64,000 bases of DNA, taken from the NCBI GenBank assembly GCA_016888885.1, contig CP069437.1, positions 2,480,001 through 2,544,000 of the forward strand, read 5' to 3'. Within the stretch, counting starts at the first letter, position 1, and each line of letters opens with the position of its first letter. A program made the translations under genes and the position numbers. The notes under the pieces are model-generated. The model made no database searches. It saw nothing but the letters and a program-made list of their open reading frames with translations, and was not told the DNA's origin. Positions 27,120 through 35,940 of the stretch are shown here, in pieces. This DNA is from Faucicola sp902506215. GTDB taxonomy: Bacteria; Pseudomonadota; Gammaproteobacteria; Pseudomonadales; Moraxellaceae.

Positions 27120-27614
27120 ATGAAATCCGTACAATTACCCGATATGGACAAACCGGCTGGCGATGCCACAGCGCATCGTCTGACTTACTCAGATGGCTTA
27201 AGTCGTGTCGTTTATACTACCGAAAACGAGCTACCTTACCCCGATGGCAAACTTATCGTTTCACGCGTGGATTTAGATGGCATTATCACCCACGCCAATG
27301 ACGCCTTTGTGGATATCAGTGGCTATAGCCGTGATGAATTAATTGGCGCGCCGCATCATATTTTACGACATCCACAAATGCCAAAAGCCGCCTTTAAAGA
27401 CTTGTGGCAAACAGTCGAAGCGGGCAAAAAATGGCATGGCTATGTCAAAAACTTGTGCAAAGATGGTAGCTACTACTGGGTGTATGCAACGGCTGTACCC
27501 AATATCCGCCATGGCGAAACGGTTGGCTATACCTCGGTACGACGCAAACCATCACGCAGCAAAATCGCGCAAGCTGAAGCACTGTATCGCAAAATGCTAG
27601 AGGAGCAAGCCTAA
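27120..27614 (+). CDS. Stand-alone PAS-domain sensor, Aer-like
   Basis: 164 residues, almost wholly one PAS domain with no output domain. It closely follows the PAS domain of the aerotaxis receptor Aer: A-N-D-A-F-V-D-I-S-G-Y-S near residue 60, L-R-H-P-Q-M-P (the Aer flavin-binding region), W-H-G-Y-V-K-N-L-C-K-D-G-S-Y-Y-W-V. An FAD or other redox cofactor is therefore plausible, by inference. The ribosome site AAGGAGAGG is very strong. The stop overlaps the start of the PhnD-like gene by one base (TAATG), so the signal probably passes to a separate protein. Confidence 0.85.
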   Translation: MKSVQLPDMDKPAGDATAHRLTYSDGLSRVVYTTENELPYPDGKLIVSRVDLDGIITHANDAFVDISGYSRDELIGAPHHILRHPQMPKAAFKDLWQTVEAGKKWHGYVKNLCKDGSYYWVYATAVPNIRHGETVGYTSVRRKPSRSKIAQAEALYRKMLEEQA

Positions 27615-28360
27615 TGACAATTAATTTACTCATTGCGCCTGACTTCGCGCCTGAGCGTTTTGCAGGCTGGCATATGCTCAATACACTGCTACAAAAAAAA
27701 TCCGGCATTCACATTCACTTACTGACACCCGCGTCTGCGCATGAACAAAACGACTTAATCCAAGCGCAAAACGTGGATATTATCTATGCCAATCCCTTTG
27801 ACGCAGCGACAATGATTCGGGAGCAGGGTTATCGCGCCGTGGCGCGTCCACTGGGCAAATCTGATGAAATGGTGATTGCTGCAAAAGCCGACAGTGGCAT
27901 TGCAGCACTTGGTGATTTAAAAGCAGGCTGCACCATTGCCATGGCAGACAACCGTGATGTCAAATTGATTGGGCTTCGTCTGCTAGAAGCCGTGGATTTG
28001 TTAGAAACGGACATTACTTGGAAAGTTACCGAGACTTACCAAGCAGCTGCGCGTAATTTGATTAAAGGCGAAGCCGATGCGGCATTCTTTTTATCTGAAG
28101 TTTATCATAGCTTGTCACGCTTGACCTTATCGCAGATGCAGGTATTGATTGAAAGTGATTTGAGCGATATCAGCCATGTGCTACTGGTTAAAGAGAGTTT
28201 TGCCGACAGTGAGCCATTTATCGATGCTTTATTAAGCTTAAAAGACACCGCAGAGGGTGAACAAGTCTTACAAGAACTGGGGATGAGCGATGGTTTTGAG
28301 CCGATGACCCAAGAAGACGGCGAGTTTATGATTGATTTAATGGATACCTTATTGGATTAA
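27614..28360 (+). CDS. PhnD/SsuA-like periplasmic-binding fold protein without signal peptide
   Basis: 248 residues resembling PhnD-type phosphonate/phosphate solute-binding proteins: V-D-I-I-Y-A-N-P-F-D near residue 55, a G-D-L-K-A-G-C-T-I-A hinge segment, and G-E-A-D-A-A-F-F. The N-terminus (M-T-I-N-L-L-I-A-P-D) goes straight into the first strand with no signal peptide or lipobox, so the protein should be cytoplasmic. No ABC permease or ATPase lies nearby. The one-base overlap with the PAS gene suggests tight co-expression. I infer a cytoplasmic ligand-sensing role; the ligand is unknown. A terminator follows. Confidence 0.78.
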   Translation: MTINLLIAPDFAPERFAGWHMLNTLLQKKSGIHIHLLTPASAHEQNDLIQAQNVDIIYANPFDAATMIREQGYRAVARPLGKSDEMVIAAKADSGIAALGDLKAGCTIAMADNRDVKLIGLRLLEAVDLLETDITWKVTETYQAAARNLIKGEADAAFFLSEVYHSLSRLTLSQMQVLIESDLSDISHVLLVKESFADSEPFIDALLSLKDTAEGEQVLQELGMSDGFEPMTQEDGEFMIDLMDTLLD

Positions 28361-28387
28361 TCAGTCAAGCTTGTTATCTTGCCCAAC

Positions 28388-28424
28388 AGCGCAATTCATG
28401 TTTAGATGGAGTTGCGCTTTTTTT
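28388..28424 (+). terminator. Terminator after the PhnD-like gene
   Basis: 7-bp arms (28388-28394, 28412-28418) followed by seven T residues. Confidence 0.75.
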
Positions 28425-28566
28425 ATGCTGAAGCGTTTTGATTGCAATCGGGTTTAATAGTATAGTAGGGGATAAATGCGGCAGTTTTTCACAGCGCTAG
28501 TCATTAATACCTCACCCTTGTCACATAACTTTTTATATAATTAGGCTAATTTTTTGAGGAATCAGC

Positions 28567-29196
28567 ATGTATTCATTGTCGAATCGTAATCGTAGAAAAT
28601 TTCAAAAACATTGGCTTAGTTTTCGTCTCTATAGTCGACAAGTGATTGACCAACCGATGAACATGGATATCCATACCAGCCGCATCATGGCAGCGATGGA
28701 GCTTGATGAAAAAGAGCCGTTGCAAGGTGCGTTAGCCGATATGTTTTATGGTTGTTGGTTTGACGTGCCCTATTTTGGCGACCGTATGCTCAACCAAGTG
28801 AGAGAAAAACTAACGCCAACGCTGCTACAAGGGTTTGACCAATGCGTCAATCATGGTGAGTATGTGTTTAAAGTAAGCCATCTCGCCACGCGCTGGAGTG
28901 TATTGGTATCGCCTTCAATAGTCACTTATCAACACCAAATGCGTGTGTCCACCGATGACTCAAAAGTAGTGGCACAAACGACGATTGCTGCGTTATTAGA
29001 TATCATGGAAGAAGAAGACCCTGAAGACCAAGCCGAACAAATTGCCGAAATCGAAGAAGAATTCTTTAACCATTGTCTTGTTTGTCATGACCGATTGGCA
29101 TTTAGTATGGTTTGGTGGGAAATGTCAAAAAACAAATGGGACTTTAATGACAAATGGCTTGAGACCAAAGAATATTTTGCCAAGCAAGCTGCTTAA
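28567..29196 (+). CDS. Unrecognised 209-residue protein in the Roadblock cluster
   Basis: No family recognised. Basic N-terminus (N-R-R-K-F-Q-K-H-W), then a mixed alpha/beta body, a very acidic stretch (E-E-E-D-P-E-D-Q-A-E-Q) about residues 155-170, and a C-terminal part with C-L-V-C-H and tryptophan-rich F-S-M-V-W-W-E-M. No signal peptide or membrane segment. It sits 206 bases after the PhnD-like gene, with a terminator between, and 90 bases before the next gene. Function unknown; its link to the Roadblock genes rests on position. Confidence 0.75.
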   Translation: MYSLSNRNRRKFQKHWLSFRLYSRQVIDQPMNMDIHTSRIMAAMELDEKEPLQGALADMFYGCWFDVPYFGDRMLNQVREKLTPTLLQGFDQCVNHGEYVFKVSHLATRWSVLVSPSIVTYQHQMRVSTDDSKVVAQTTIAALLDIMEEEDPEDQAEQIAEIEEEFFNHCLVCHDRLAFSMVWWEMSKNKWDFNDKWLETKEYFAKQAA

Positions 29197-29286
29197 CCTT
29201 AACCGACTCGATGAATGAGCTTTTGCATTCACCAACGCTATCATACAACATTACCTTTGCCGTCTATCAAATTTAAGGAAAACACC

Positions 29287-29964
29287 ATGCCAGAACAAAA
29301 CGACACCTATGTAATTTTAACGCCTGCCGGGGTATTGCATGGTTTTTCAAGCGCCAATCCATCAGAGCAGCAACTAGCCTTGCAAGCGGTGCTTGCACCT
29401 GAACAAAGTATGACGGCGCGGGAATGGGGTGAGCGTTATAGTGACACTTGGCTAGATATGTTTATCGAAGAAGGGTGGATTGAGACCATTGAAAAGCGGG
29501 TGGTCGCTCCGCACGTGCAGCTGGATAATTTCTTAAAATATGTAGCAGCGAGTCTATCGGGTAGTCGCCGTGTCGTAATTGCGTCAGATGAAGGCTTCTG
29601 TCTAGCAAAAATGGGCTTTACCCAGCAAGAAGCAGATACGCTGTCGGTAGCCGCCGCCGATTTTTATGGCTTTTTAGAGCGCCAACAGCAGCGCGGTTGG
29701 GCGGTACATGGCTATGGGGTGTCATTTTTTACCAGTATTGATATGCTAATGCCCAATACCAGTATTGTGTTTTTATGGATCAATAAAACGGGCTATTTCT
29801 TGATTATCGAAGATGAGCCGCTCATCAATAACCGCGCTTTTGTAGAATTGGTGTGGGGTATTAAAGCGACGGGCGAACGGTTTGAGCAGCGTGCAACACT
29901 GGCACAACAATCAGACGCTAAAGAAGGTGATGCGGCAGACGATGACACCCAAACGGTTAATTGA
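29287..29964 (+). CDS. Unrecognised 225-residue protein, possible divergent Roadblock fold
   Basis: ATG 29287 has an AAGGA site and is preferred to an upstream codon at 29215. The N-terminal 75 residues look like a small helical or winged domain (M-T-A-R-E-W-G-E-R-Y). The rest (R-R-V-V-I-A-S-D-E-G-F-C-L-A, a helix with A-D-T-L-S-V-A-A-A-D-F, then hydrophobic strands) has the strand-helix order of Roadblock/LC7 proteins such as the one at 26658. This resemblance is weak and inferred. The C-terminus is acidic and polar. Closed by a palindromic terminator. Confidence 0.65.
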   Translation: MPEQNDTYVILTPAGVLHGFSSANPSEQQLALQAVLAPEQSMTAREWGERYSDTWLDMFIEEGWIETIEKRVVAPHVQLDNFLKYVAASLSGSRRVVIASDEGFCLAKMGFTQQEADTLSVAAADFYGFLERQQQRGWAVHGYGVSFFTSIDMLMPNTSIVFLWINKTGYFLIIEDEPLINNRAFVELVWGIKATGERFEQRATLAQQSDAKEGDAADDDTQTVN

Positions 29965-29972
29965 TAGACTGT

Positions 29973-30005
29973 AAAAAACCGCTGAGAGTTAATCAGCGGT
30001 TTTTT
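29973..30005. terminator. Bidirectional terminator before fkpB
   Basis: Perfect 13-bp arms (29973-29985, 29993-30005) with A and T runs between convergent genes. Confidence 0.92.
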
Positions 30006-30043
30006 TATTGAAAACTTCCATTCAGTTTAATGCCAGTTGAATA

Positions 30044-30550
30044 TCAGCTGAGTGTGACACCTTTACTATCTTTGGGGGTCACTCTAAAAATCTGCACTTT
30101 AAACAGTATATTTTGACCTGCCAATGGATGATTAAAATCCACTTTGATAGCATCTGCAGTGACGTCACTCACCACACCCACGAGCGTGGTTTTGCCTTTG
30201 TCTTCAAATTCCATCATGGTGCCGACTTCAGGCAGATTGCCCGTCACGGCAAACTGCGCATGACTAAAAGTCTGTACGTTATCAGGGTTCCATTCACCAA
30301 ACGCTTCTTCAGGTGACAGCGATGCGGTGCGCGTGTCACCTGCTGTCAAGTTGATAAGTACCTTCTCAAACCCTTCAAGCAGACTGCCATCACCCACCAC
30401 CAAGCGAACAGGTTCGCCACGCTCAAAGGTTGAGTCGATGACGGTGCCATTTTCTAAGCTGACCTCAAAATGCAAATCAACGGTTGAGTCTTGAGTGATG
30501 CGGGTTTGTTCGTTTGGCGTAATAATGTCATGATTCATGCGGTTGTTCAT
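30044..30550 (-). CDS. fkpB: FKBP-type peptidyl-prolyl cis-trans isomerase (FkpB/SlpA family)
   Basis: Cytoplasmic proline isomerase and chaperone. The pattern V-D-L-H-F-E-V-S-L-E-N-G-T-V-I-D-S-T-F near residue 24 and G-D-G-S-L-L-E-G-F-E-K are those of SlyD/FkpB proteins, including the insert-in-flap segment; there is no histidine-rich SlyD tail. 168 residues. It is the last gene of ribF-ileS-lspA-fkpB, the usual gammaproteobacterial order, although ispH does not follow here. Internal ATG five codons in is an alternative start. Confidence 0.92.
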   Translation of the reverse strand: MNNRMNHDIITPNEQTRITQDSTVDLHFEVSLENGTVIDSTFERGEPVRLVVGDGSLLEGFEKVLINLTAGDTRTASLSPEEAFGEWNPDNVQTFSHAQFAVTGNLPEVGTMMEFEDKGKTTLVGVVSDVTADAIKVDFNHPLAGQNILFKVQIFRVTPKDSKGVTLS

Positions 30551-30561
30551 CCATCTAAAAA

Positions 30562-31110
30562 TTAAAGGGTTTTACGTTTGGATTCTAATAAAAACGCATC
30601 GATTAAAATCAATGCAACGCCAATATTAATCGCCACATCAGCTATATTAAAAATCGGGAAATGCCACGCATTGCCATAGTGCACATGCAAGAAGTCAATC
30701 ACATAGCCTAGACGCACCCGATCAATCAAATTGCCCAAAGCGCCCGCCATCACCAATGACAAGCCCAAAGCCAATAATTTGGCTTGTTGGGGTATTTTGC
30801 GTAGATACGCCATGAGACACAAGGAAACAGCCAGTGCCAGTCCGCCAAACAGCCATTTTTGCCAGCCGCCTTTATCTGCCAAAAAACTAAACGCCGCGCC
30901 ATAGTTGTGGGCAAGGGTAAAGTTAAAAATCGGCTCAATAATCGCCGTGGTTTGGTACAGCTGGTAGTTGTGCTCAAAGTACAACTTGGTGAGTTGGTCG
31001 ACAATTATTGCCAAAACCGCAATACCATACCACATCATGGCTTTATTGCCGTTGATGGGTAGGGTAGTGGATGAATGAGTGGCAGCAGTGGTTGCCTGTG
31101 TATTAGGCAT
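30562..31110 (-). CDS. lspA: Lipoprotein signal peptidase (signal peptidase II)
   Basis: Inner-membrane aspartyl protease that removes signal peptides from prolipoproteins. Four membrane segments; catalytic aspartates in G-N-L-I-D-R-V and N-I-A-D-V-A. The ATG at 31110 gives 182 residues with about 25 polar residues before the first helix and overlaps the ileS stop by eight bases; the longer frame to 31227 lies inside ileS and is unlikely. Its substrates in this window include the many lipobox proteins. Confidence 0.94.
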   Translation of the reverse strand: MPNTQATTAATHSSTTLPINGNKAMMWYGIAVLAIIVDQLTKLYFEHNYQLYQTTAIIEPIFNFTLAHNYGAAFSFLADKGGWQKWLFGGLALAVSLCLMAYLRKIPQQAKLLALGLSLVMAGALGNLIDRVRLGYVIDFLHVHYGNAWHFPIFNIADVAINIGVALILIDAFLLESKRKTL

Positions 31111-33973
31111 AATGACGTACCTCGCCTTGACCTTCGACATTCTCGACGCAGCGACCACAGATTTCTGGATGGGCAGGATTGATGCCGATGTCCTCGCGAA
31201 TGTGCCAACAGCGGATACATTTTTCACCCGTAGCAGGCTTGACCACTACCGCAACTTGGCTGTCTTCATCGGTATAGGTCACATTGCTTGGTTTTTCGGC
31301 GAATGGTTTTACGCTTGCTTGACTTGAAATCAACACAAATTTGAGCTCATCACCCAGTTTGTTAAGTGATTGGACGGTGCTGTCTGGGGCGAATACCGTG
31401 ACATCGGCTGACAAATTGGCATTAATCACTTTGTCGGTGCGCGCAATTTCATAGGCTTTGTTGACGGTTTCTTTAACATTCAAAATCGCTTGCCAATCCG
31501 ATTCGCTCACGTCATCTAATACCACTGGTGGGAATTCATACCATTCTTCGGTAAAGATGTAGCCATTGCCATTGCTTGTATGCGTCCCTTTTAAGATTTC
31601 CCAGGCTTCTTGTGCGGTAAACGATAAAATTGGTGCAATCCAGCGCAGTAACGCATGGGCAATATGATAAATCGCGGTTTGTGCTGAGCGGCGCGCTTTA
31701 CCATTGGCTTTGGTGGTGTATTGACGGTCTTTGATGATATCTAAATAAAAACCGCCCAAATCTTGTGAACAAAAACCCACCACCGCTTGACACACTTGGT
31801 GAAAATCCATGTTGGTATAAGATTGGCGAATGTCAGCTTGTACCGCCTCAGCGCGTTTTACAATGTACTTGTCAAGGCTGACCAACTTGCTAGCATCCAC
31901 CATGTCGGTGGCTGGGTCAAAGTCGTCTGTATTCGCCAGTAAAAAACGAATGGTGTTACGAATACGGCGATACATATCGGTAGTGCGCGCAAAGCCTTCA
32001 GTCGATACTGCCATCTCGTAACGGTAGTCACTTGAGCCGACCCATAGACGCACGATATCAATACCATATTTATTGGCGAGTTCTTGCGGCTCAAAGCCTT
32101 TGGTATTGCCTTTGGATTTTGATAATTTATAGCCTTTGGCATCTACGGTAAATCCGTGCGTCAACACTTGCTTGTACGGTGGACGACCATAAATCGCTTC
32201 ACTCACCAAAAGCGACGACTGAAACCAACCCCGATGTTGGTCAGAGCCTTCAAGGTATAAATCCGCAGGATTGGCTAAGTCAGGGCGATTGGCAAGCACG
32301 GTAAAATTGGTTGACCCTGAGTCAAACCATACATCTAGCGTATCGGTCGATTTTTGATACGCTTTAGCATCGTCCCCGATAAAGTCTTCAGCCGCGGCAT
32401 CAAACCACGCTTCCACACCACCTTGCTCAATCACTTGCGCGACTTTTTCCATCAGCTCAGCCGTATTTGGGTGCAAATTGCCCGTGTCTTTATGGATAAA
32501 GAAGGCAATCGGCACGCCCCAAGTACGTTGGCGGCTGATACACCAATCTGGGCGACCATGCATCATCGATTCGATGCGATTTTGTCCCCAACTTGGCGTC
32601 CATACCACCTTTGGAATATCGGTCAACGCTTGCTCACGCAGACCTTGGCTTTCCATGTTGATAAACCATTGGGGCGTTGAACGGAAAATAATCGGCGTTT
32701 TGTGTCGCCAGCAATGCGGATAGCTGTGAGTAATCACGTCATGCTTGAGCAAATGGCCACTGGTTTTGAGCGTTTCGATAATTTTTGGTTGCGCTTTATA
32801 AATATGTTCGCCGACAAAAACTTTGGCTTCAGGCAAATACACGCCGTTACCTGCGACTGGGTTTTCGGTGGGTAAGTGAAATTTTTGCCCGACCATATAG
32901 TCATCGACGCCGTGCGCGGGCGCAGTGTGCACCAAACCCGTACCGCTATCCGCCGTCACGTGGTCGCCTGTGATAATCGGCACTTGGCGCTCGGCAATCA
33001 GTGGATGCTGGGCTTTAAGTACGGTTAACGCATCGCCTTTCACGGTCGCCAACACACTGTATTCTTTGGCGTTAAACACACTCATTAAATGCGCAACTAA
33101 ATTGTAAGCAAGGATAAAATTGCCTTTATCGGTTTTGATCACTGAATACTCAAGCACTTCACTCACGGTAATCGCCTGATTGGCAGGCAATGTCCAAGGC
33201 GTGGTGGTCCAAATCACCGCCTGCAAAGCGCCATCAATCGCTTTAGTCGCCGCTAATGCTTCACGGTTGACGATATCAAAACCGACATAAATCGCATCGG
33301 ATTTTTTATCTTCATATTCCACTTCCGCTTCTGCGAGCGCCGAACCACAATCCAAACACCAATTCACCGGCTTCATACCGCGAGTGATATGCCCGTTTTT
33401 GTAGATTTCTGCCAAGGCGCGTACCGTATCAGCTTCTTGCTTGAAGTTCATGGTCAGATAAGGATTTTCCCAGTCACCCAGTACACCCAAGCGTTTAAAG
33501 TCAACCATTTGCAGGTCAATTTGGCTTTTGGCATAGTCACGGCAAGCGCCGCGAAACTCGGTTGACGTCACGAGGGCACCGTTTTTGCTTTTGTCTTTAT
33601 GGGGTTGACCCACTTTACCGATAATGCCTTCTACCTTTTGCTCAATCGGCAATCCATGACAATCCCAACCCGGTACATACGGCGCGTCATAACCGTCAAG
33701 CGTCTTGTATTTGACAATCATGTCTTTGAGCACTTTATTCACCACGTGACCCAAGTGAATCTGACCGTTGGCATAGGGAGGGCCATCATGCAATACATAC
33801 TTTTCGCGACCTTGACGAGCGCGACGAATTTGGGCATACACATCGTCGGCAAACCATTGTTCTAGCCATTTAGGTTCGCGTTTGGCAAGGTCGCCACGCA
33901 TGGGAAATACGGTATCGGCAAGGTTTAGGGTGTCTTTATAGTCGATTGACTGATTGTCAGTGTTGTCGGTCAT
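31103..33973 (-). CDS. ileS: Isoleucyl-tRNA synthetase
   Basis: Class I synthetase, 956 residues, cytosolic. HIGH motif as H-L-G-H at residues 73-76, KMSKS motif as K-L-S-K-S, CP1 editing domain between them, anticodon-binding domain, and a C-terminal zinc site with C-x-x-C-W-H and C-x-x-C. This is the bacterial type I enzyme with the C-terminal zinc finger. It overlaps lspA at its 3' end. Confidence 0.98.
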   Translation of the reverse strand: MTDNTDNQSIDYKDTLNLADTVFPMRGDLAKREPKWLEQWFADDVYAQIRRARQGREKYVLHDGPPYANGQIHLGHVVNKVLKDMIVKYKTLDGYDAPYVPGWDCHGLPIEQKVEGIIGKVGQPHKDKSKNGALVTSTEFRGACRDYAKSQIDLQMVDFKRLGVLGDWENPYLTMNFKQEADTVRALAEIYKNGHITRGMKPVNWCLDCGSALAEAEVEYEDKKSDAIYVGFDIVNREALAATKAIDGALQAVIWTTTPWTLPANQAITVSEVLEYSVIKTDKGNFILAYNLVAHLMSVFNAKEYSVLATVKGDALTVLKAQHPLIAERQVPIITGDHVTADSGTGLVHTAPAHGVDDYMVGQKFHLPTENPVAGNGVYLPEAKVFVGEHIYKAQPKIIETLKTSGHLLKHDVITHSYPHCWRHKTPIIFRSTPQWFINMESQGLREQALTDIPKVVWTPSWGQNRIESMMHGRPDWCISRQRTWGVPIAFFIHKDTGNLHPNTAELMEKVAQVIEQGGVEAWFDAAAEDFIGDDAKAYQKSTDTLDVWFDSGSTNFTVLANRPDLANPADLYLEGSDQHRGWFQSSLLVSEAIYGRPPYKQVLTHGFTVDAKGYKLSKSKGNTKGFEPQELANKYGIDIVRLWVGSSDYRYEMAVSTEGFARTTDMYRRIRNTIRFLLANTDDFDPATDMVDASKLVSLDKYIVKRAEAVQADIRQSYTNMDFHQVCQAVVGFCSQDLGGFYLDIIKDRQYTTKANGKARRSAQTAIYHIAHALLRWIAPILSFTAQEAWEILKGTHTSNGNGYIFTEEWYEFPPVVLDDVSESDWQAILNVKETVNKAYEIARTDKVINANLSADVTVFAPDSTVQSLNKLGDELKFVLISSQASVKPFAEKPSNVTYTDEDSQVAVVVKPATGEKCIRCWHIREDIGINPAHPEICGRCVENVEGQGEVRHYA

Positions 33974-34193
33974 GTAACTCTCGGTATTCTATAAAAAGTG
34001 CAAAAGGTAAAAAATTGATAACAGGGTATTATATGTTAAAATTGGCAGATTGACAAAGCGTGCTTTGGCTTATCTCATGCTTGATTTTGGTAAGCTTGTC
34101 ATAAAAAAATCTCACTCACCAAAATAGCTATAAACGCTAAAAATAGTTAAAAAAGCTAAAGATAGTTGCTGAAGGATAGCAATGCTCATCAGC

Positions 34194-35213
34194 CTAAGGG
34201 CATGATTTTGCAAAGGCTTGCTGCTCACGCCAGTCAAGTAAATCCACCACATCTTTTTCAATGCCTTTTTTTAACGCATCCAGCCCATCATAATCCCTTT
34301 CCCCATGTAAAAAATGCAAAAACGTCACCGTCAGTTCTCTGCCGTACAAGTCGCCTTCAAACTTTGGAAAATTGACTTCCAGTCGCCATTCTACCCCATA
34401 CTTATTTTTTAGCGCAGGGCGAGTACCCACATTGCAAGCGCCAAACAAACTGCCTTTGGTGAGTCCTTGCACGCCAGTTTGAGTATTTTTCCCCAGTGTT
34501 GATAAATCTGTGCCATCGGTAGCGGTCACCGACACCGCAAAAATCCCATGCAGGGCAGGCTTGATGCGGTTTAGCGCAATATTGGCGGTGGGAAAATCAA
34601 GCGTGCGACCGATTTTATCGCCATGTTCCACCATGCCAGTAATCGCATAATCTCGCCCTAGCAGATGCTTTGCGGTTGCCAAGTCCCCTTGTTGCAAACA
34701 GTCTCGAATGCGGGTTGAGCTGACACGCTCATCTTGATGCGCATGGTCGGTCACGGTATGCAAAATTTGCACAGGCAAGCCAAACGCACGCAAAAACTCA
34801 CTATCGCCAGTGCGGTCATGCCCAAAGCGAAAATCATCCCCCAATACCAAACGCTTCACGTTTAACTTGACCAACATTTTGGCAAAATCGTGTGCCGATA
34901 AATTCCGAAAGTCATTATCAAAATTTGCCACAATCAAGCTATCGATACTGTGCTGAGCAATCAATTGGGTTTTTTCTGCCAAATTGGTGAGCCTTGCAGG
35001 GGCGGTTTGCGGGCTAAAAAACTCACGCGGCTGTGGTTCAAATATCATCACCATACTGGCAAGTTGCTGAGATTTTGCCAAAGATTTGGCTTTATCCAGC
35101 ATCGCTTGGTGACCCAAATGTACCCCATCAAAATTACCAATCGTCAGTACCGAATCAGGTAATAGGGTTGGACTTTTTAGCCAGTCAGATAAGTCAATTA
35201 CGTTCATGAGCAT
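34194..35213 (-). CDS. ribF: Bifunctional riboflavin kinase/FAD synthetase
   Basis: Converts riboflavin to FMN and FMN to FAD. N-terminal nucleotidyltransferase with G-N-F-D-G-V-H-L-G-H (residues 26-35), and C-terminal riboflavin kinase with F-P-T-A-N-I and the R-x-E-V-N-F-P-x-F-x-G-D-L-Y-G segment. 339 residues. Same strand as ileS but separated from it by 220 bp, so it may have its own transcript. A second ATG two codons downstream is possible. Confidence 0.96.
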   Translation of the reverse strand: MLMNVIDLSDWLKSPTLLPDSVLTIGNFDGVHLGHQAMLDKAKSLAKSQQLASMVMIFEPQPREFFSPQTAPARLTNLAEKTQLIAQHSIDSLIVANFDNDFRNLSAHDFAKMLVKLNVKRLVLGDDFRFGHDRTGDSEFLRAFGLPVQILHTVTDHAHQDERVSSTRIRDCLQQGDLATAKHLLGRDYAITGMVEHGDKIGRTLDFPTANIALNRIKPALHGIFAVSVTATDGTDLSTLGKNTQTGVQGLTKGSLFGACNVGTRPALKNKYGVEWRLEVNFPKFEGDLYGRELTVTFLHFLHGERDYDGLDALKKGIEKDVVDLLDWREQQAFAKSCP

Positions 35214-35332
35214 CGCAAACTATTAATTTTATGAAATCGCTTATTATAAAGTAAAAATGTTGTTAACATACGCGCTAATAAGATTTTTCGGCAAATTTTA
35301 GCCGCATTTTTTGGTTTAATTTTGGAGTCGCT

Positions 35333-35869
35333 ATGTCTGCAGCGCATCACAACCTTAGTATTCGTCTAGCTACGATTGATGATTTACCGCGCATCGTTGA
35401 AATTTATAACCAAAGTATCGCAGGTAAGCAAGCCACGGCAGATTTACAGCCTGTGAGCGTGGCAGATAGGCAAGCGTGGTTTGACGCCCATACGGGCAAT
35501 CGTCCGTTGGTGGTTGCCCAAACTAGCTCCGAAACTAGCTCCGAAACTAGCTTGGGTGAAATCATCGGTTGGGGCAGTTTATCTGATTTATACGCGCGCC
35601 CTGCCTATCATATCAGTACTGAAATCAGTATCTATGTGGCAGATGAAGCCAAGGGGCAAGGCGTGGGCAAGGCTTTGGTCAATTATTTAATCCAAATTGC
35701 GCCAAGTTGTGGCGTGCAGCAAGTTGTTGCGCTGATTTTTGCCCATAACACACCGAGCCTTGCGATGTTTGATAGGCTAGGATTTGAGCCATGGGGCAAG
35801 TTTAAGCAAGTTTGTGATATGAAAGGTTTTATAGCGGATGTGGTGATTTTGGGAAAAAGTGTAGATTAG
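35333..35869 (+). CDS. GNAT N-acetyltransferase (phosphinothricin acetyltransferase-like)
   Basis: Small cytoplasmic acetyltransferase of the Pat/MnaT group: I-R-L-A-T-x-D-D-L-P opening, I-S-I-Y-V and the acetyl-CoA loop G-Q-G-V-G-K-A-L near residue 105, and the F-x-x-L-G-F-E end. It carries an in-frame 12-bp duplication giving S-S-E-T twice around residues 63-72, in a surface loop. The substrate is probably an amino-acid derivative such as methionine sulfoximine/sulfone, judged from the family only. Good TTGGAG ribosome site. Confidence 0.85.
   Translation: MSAAHHNLSIRLATIDDLPRIVEIYNQSIAGKQATADLQPVSVADRQAWFDAHTGNRPLVVAQTSSETSSETSLGEIIGWGSLSDLYARPAYHISTEISIYVADEAKGQGVGKALVNYLIQIAPSCGVQQVVALIFAHNTPSLAMFDRLGFEPWGKFKQVCDMKGFIADVVILGKSVD
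35521..35544 (+). repeat. 12-bp tandem duplication within a GNAT gene
   Basis: AACTAGCTCCGA is present at 35521-35532 and 35533-35544, with a partial third copy; the reading frame is kept. Confidence 0.8.
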
Positions 35870-35872
35870 ATA

Positions 35873-35899
35873 AAAAAAGGCTCAATATGAGCCTTTTTT
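35873..35899. terminator. Bidirectional terminator between the GNAT gene and pilU
   Basis: Perfect 12-bp arms (35873-35884, 35888-35899) with A and T runs. Confidence 0.92.
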
Positions 35900-35940
35900 G
35901 TGTTACACAGTTACTATGATTATTGGACAATAGCTTGTTG

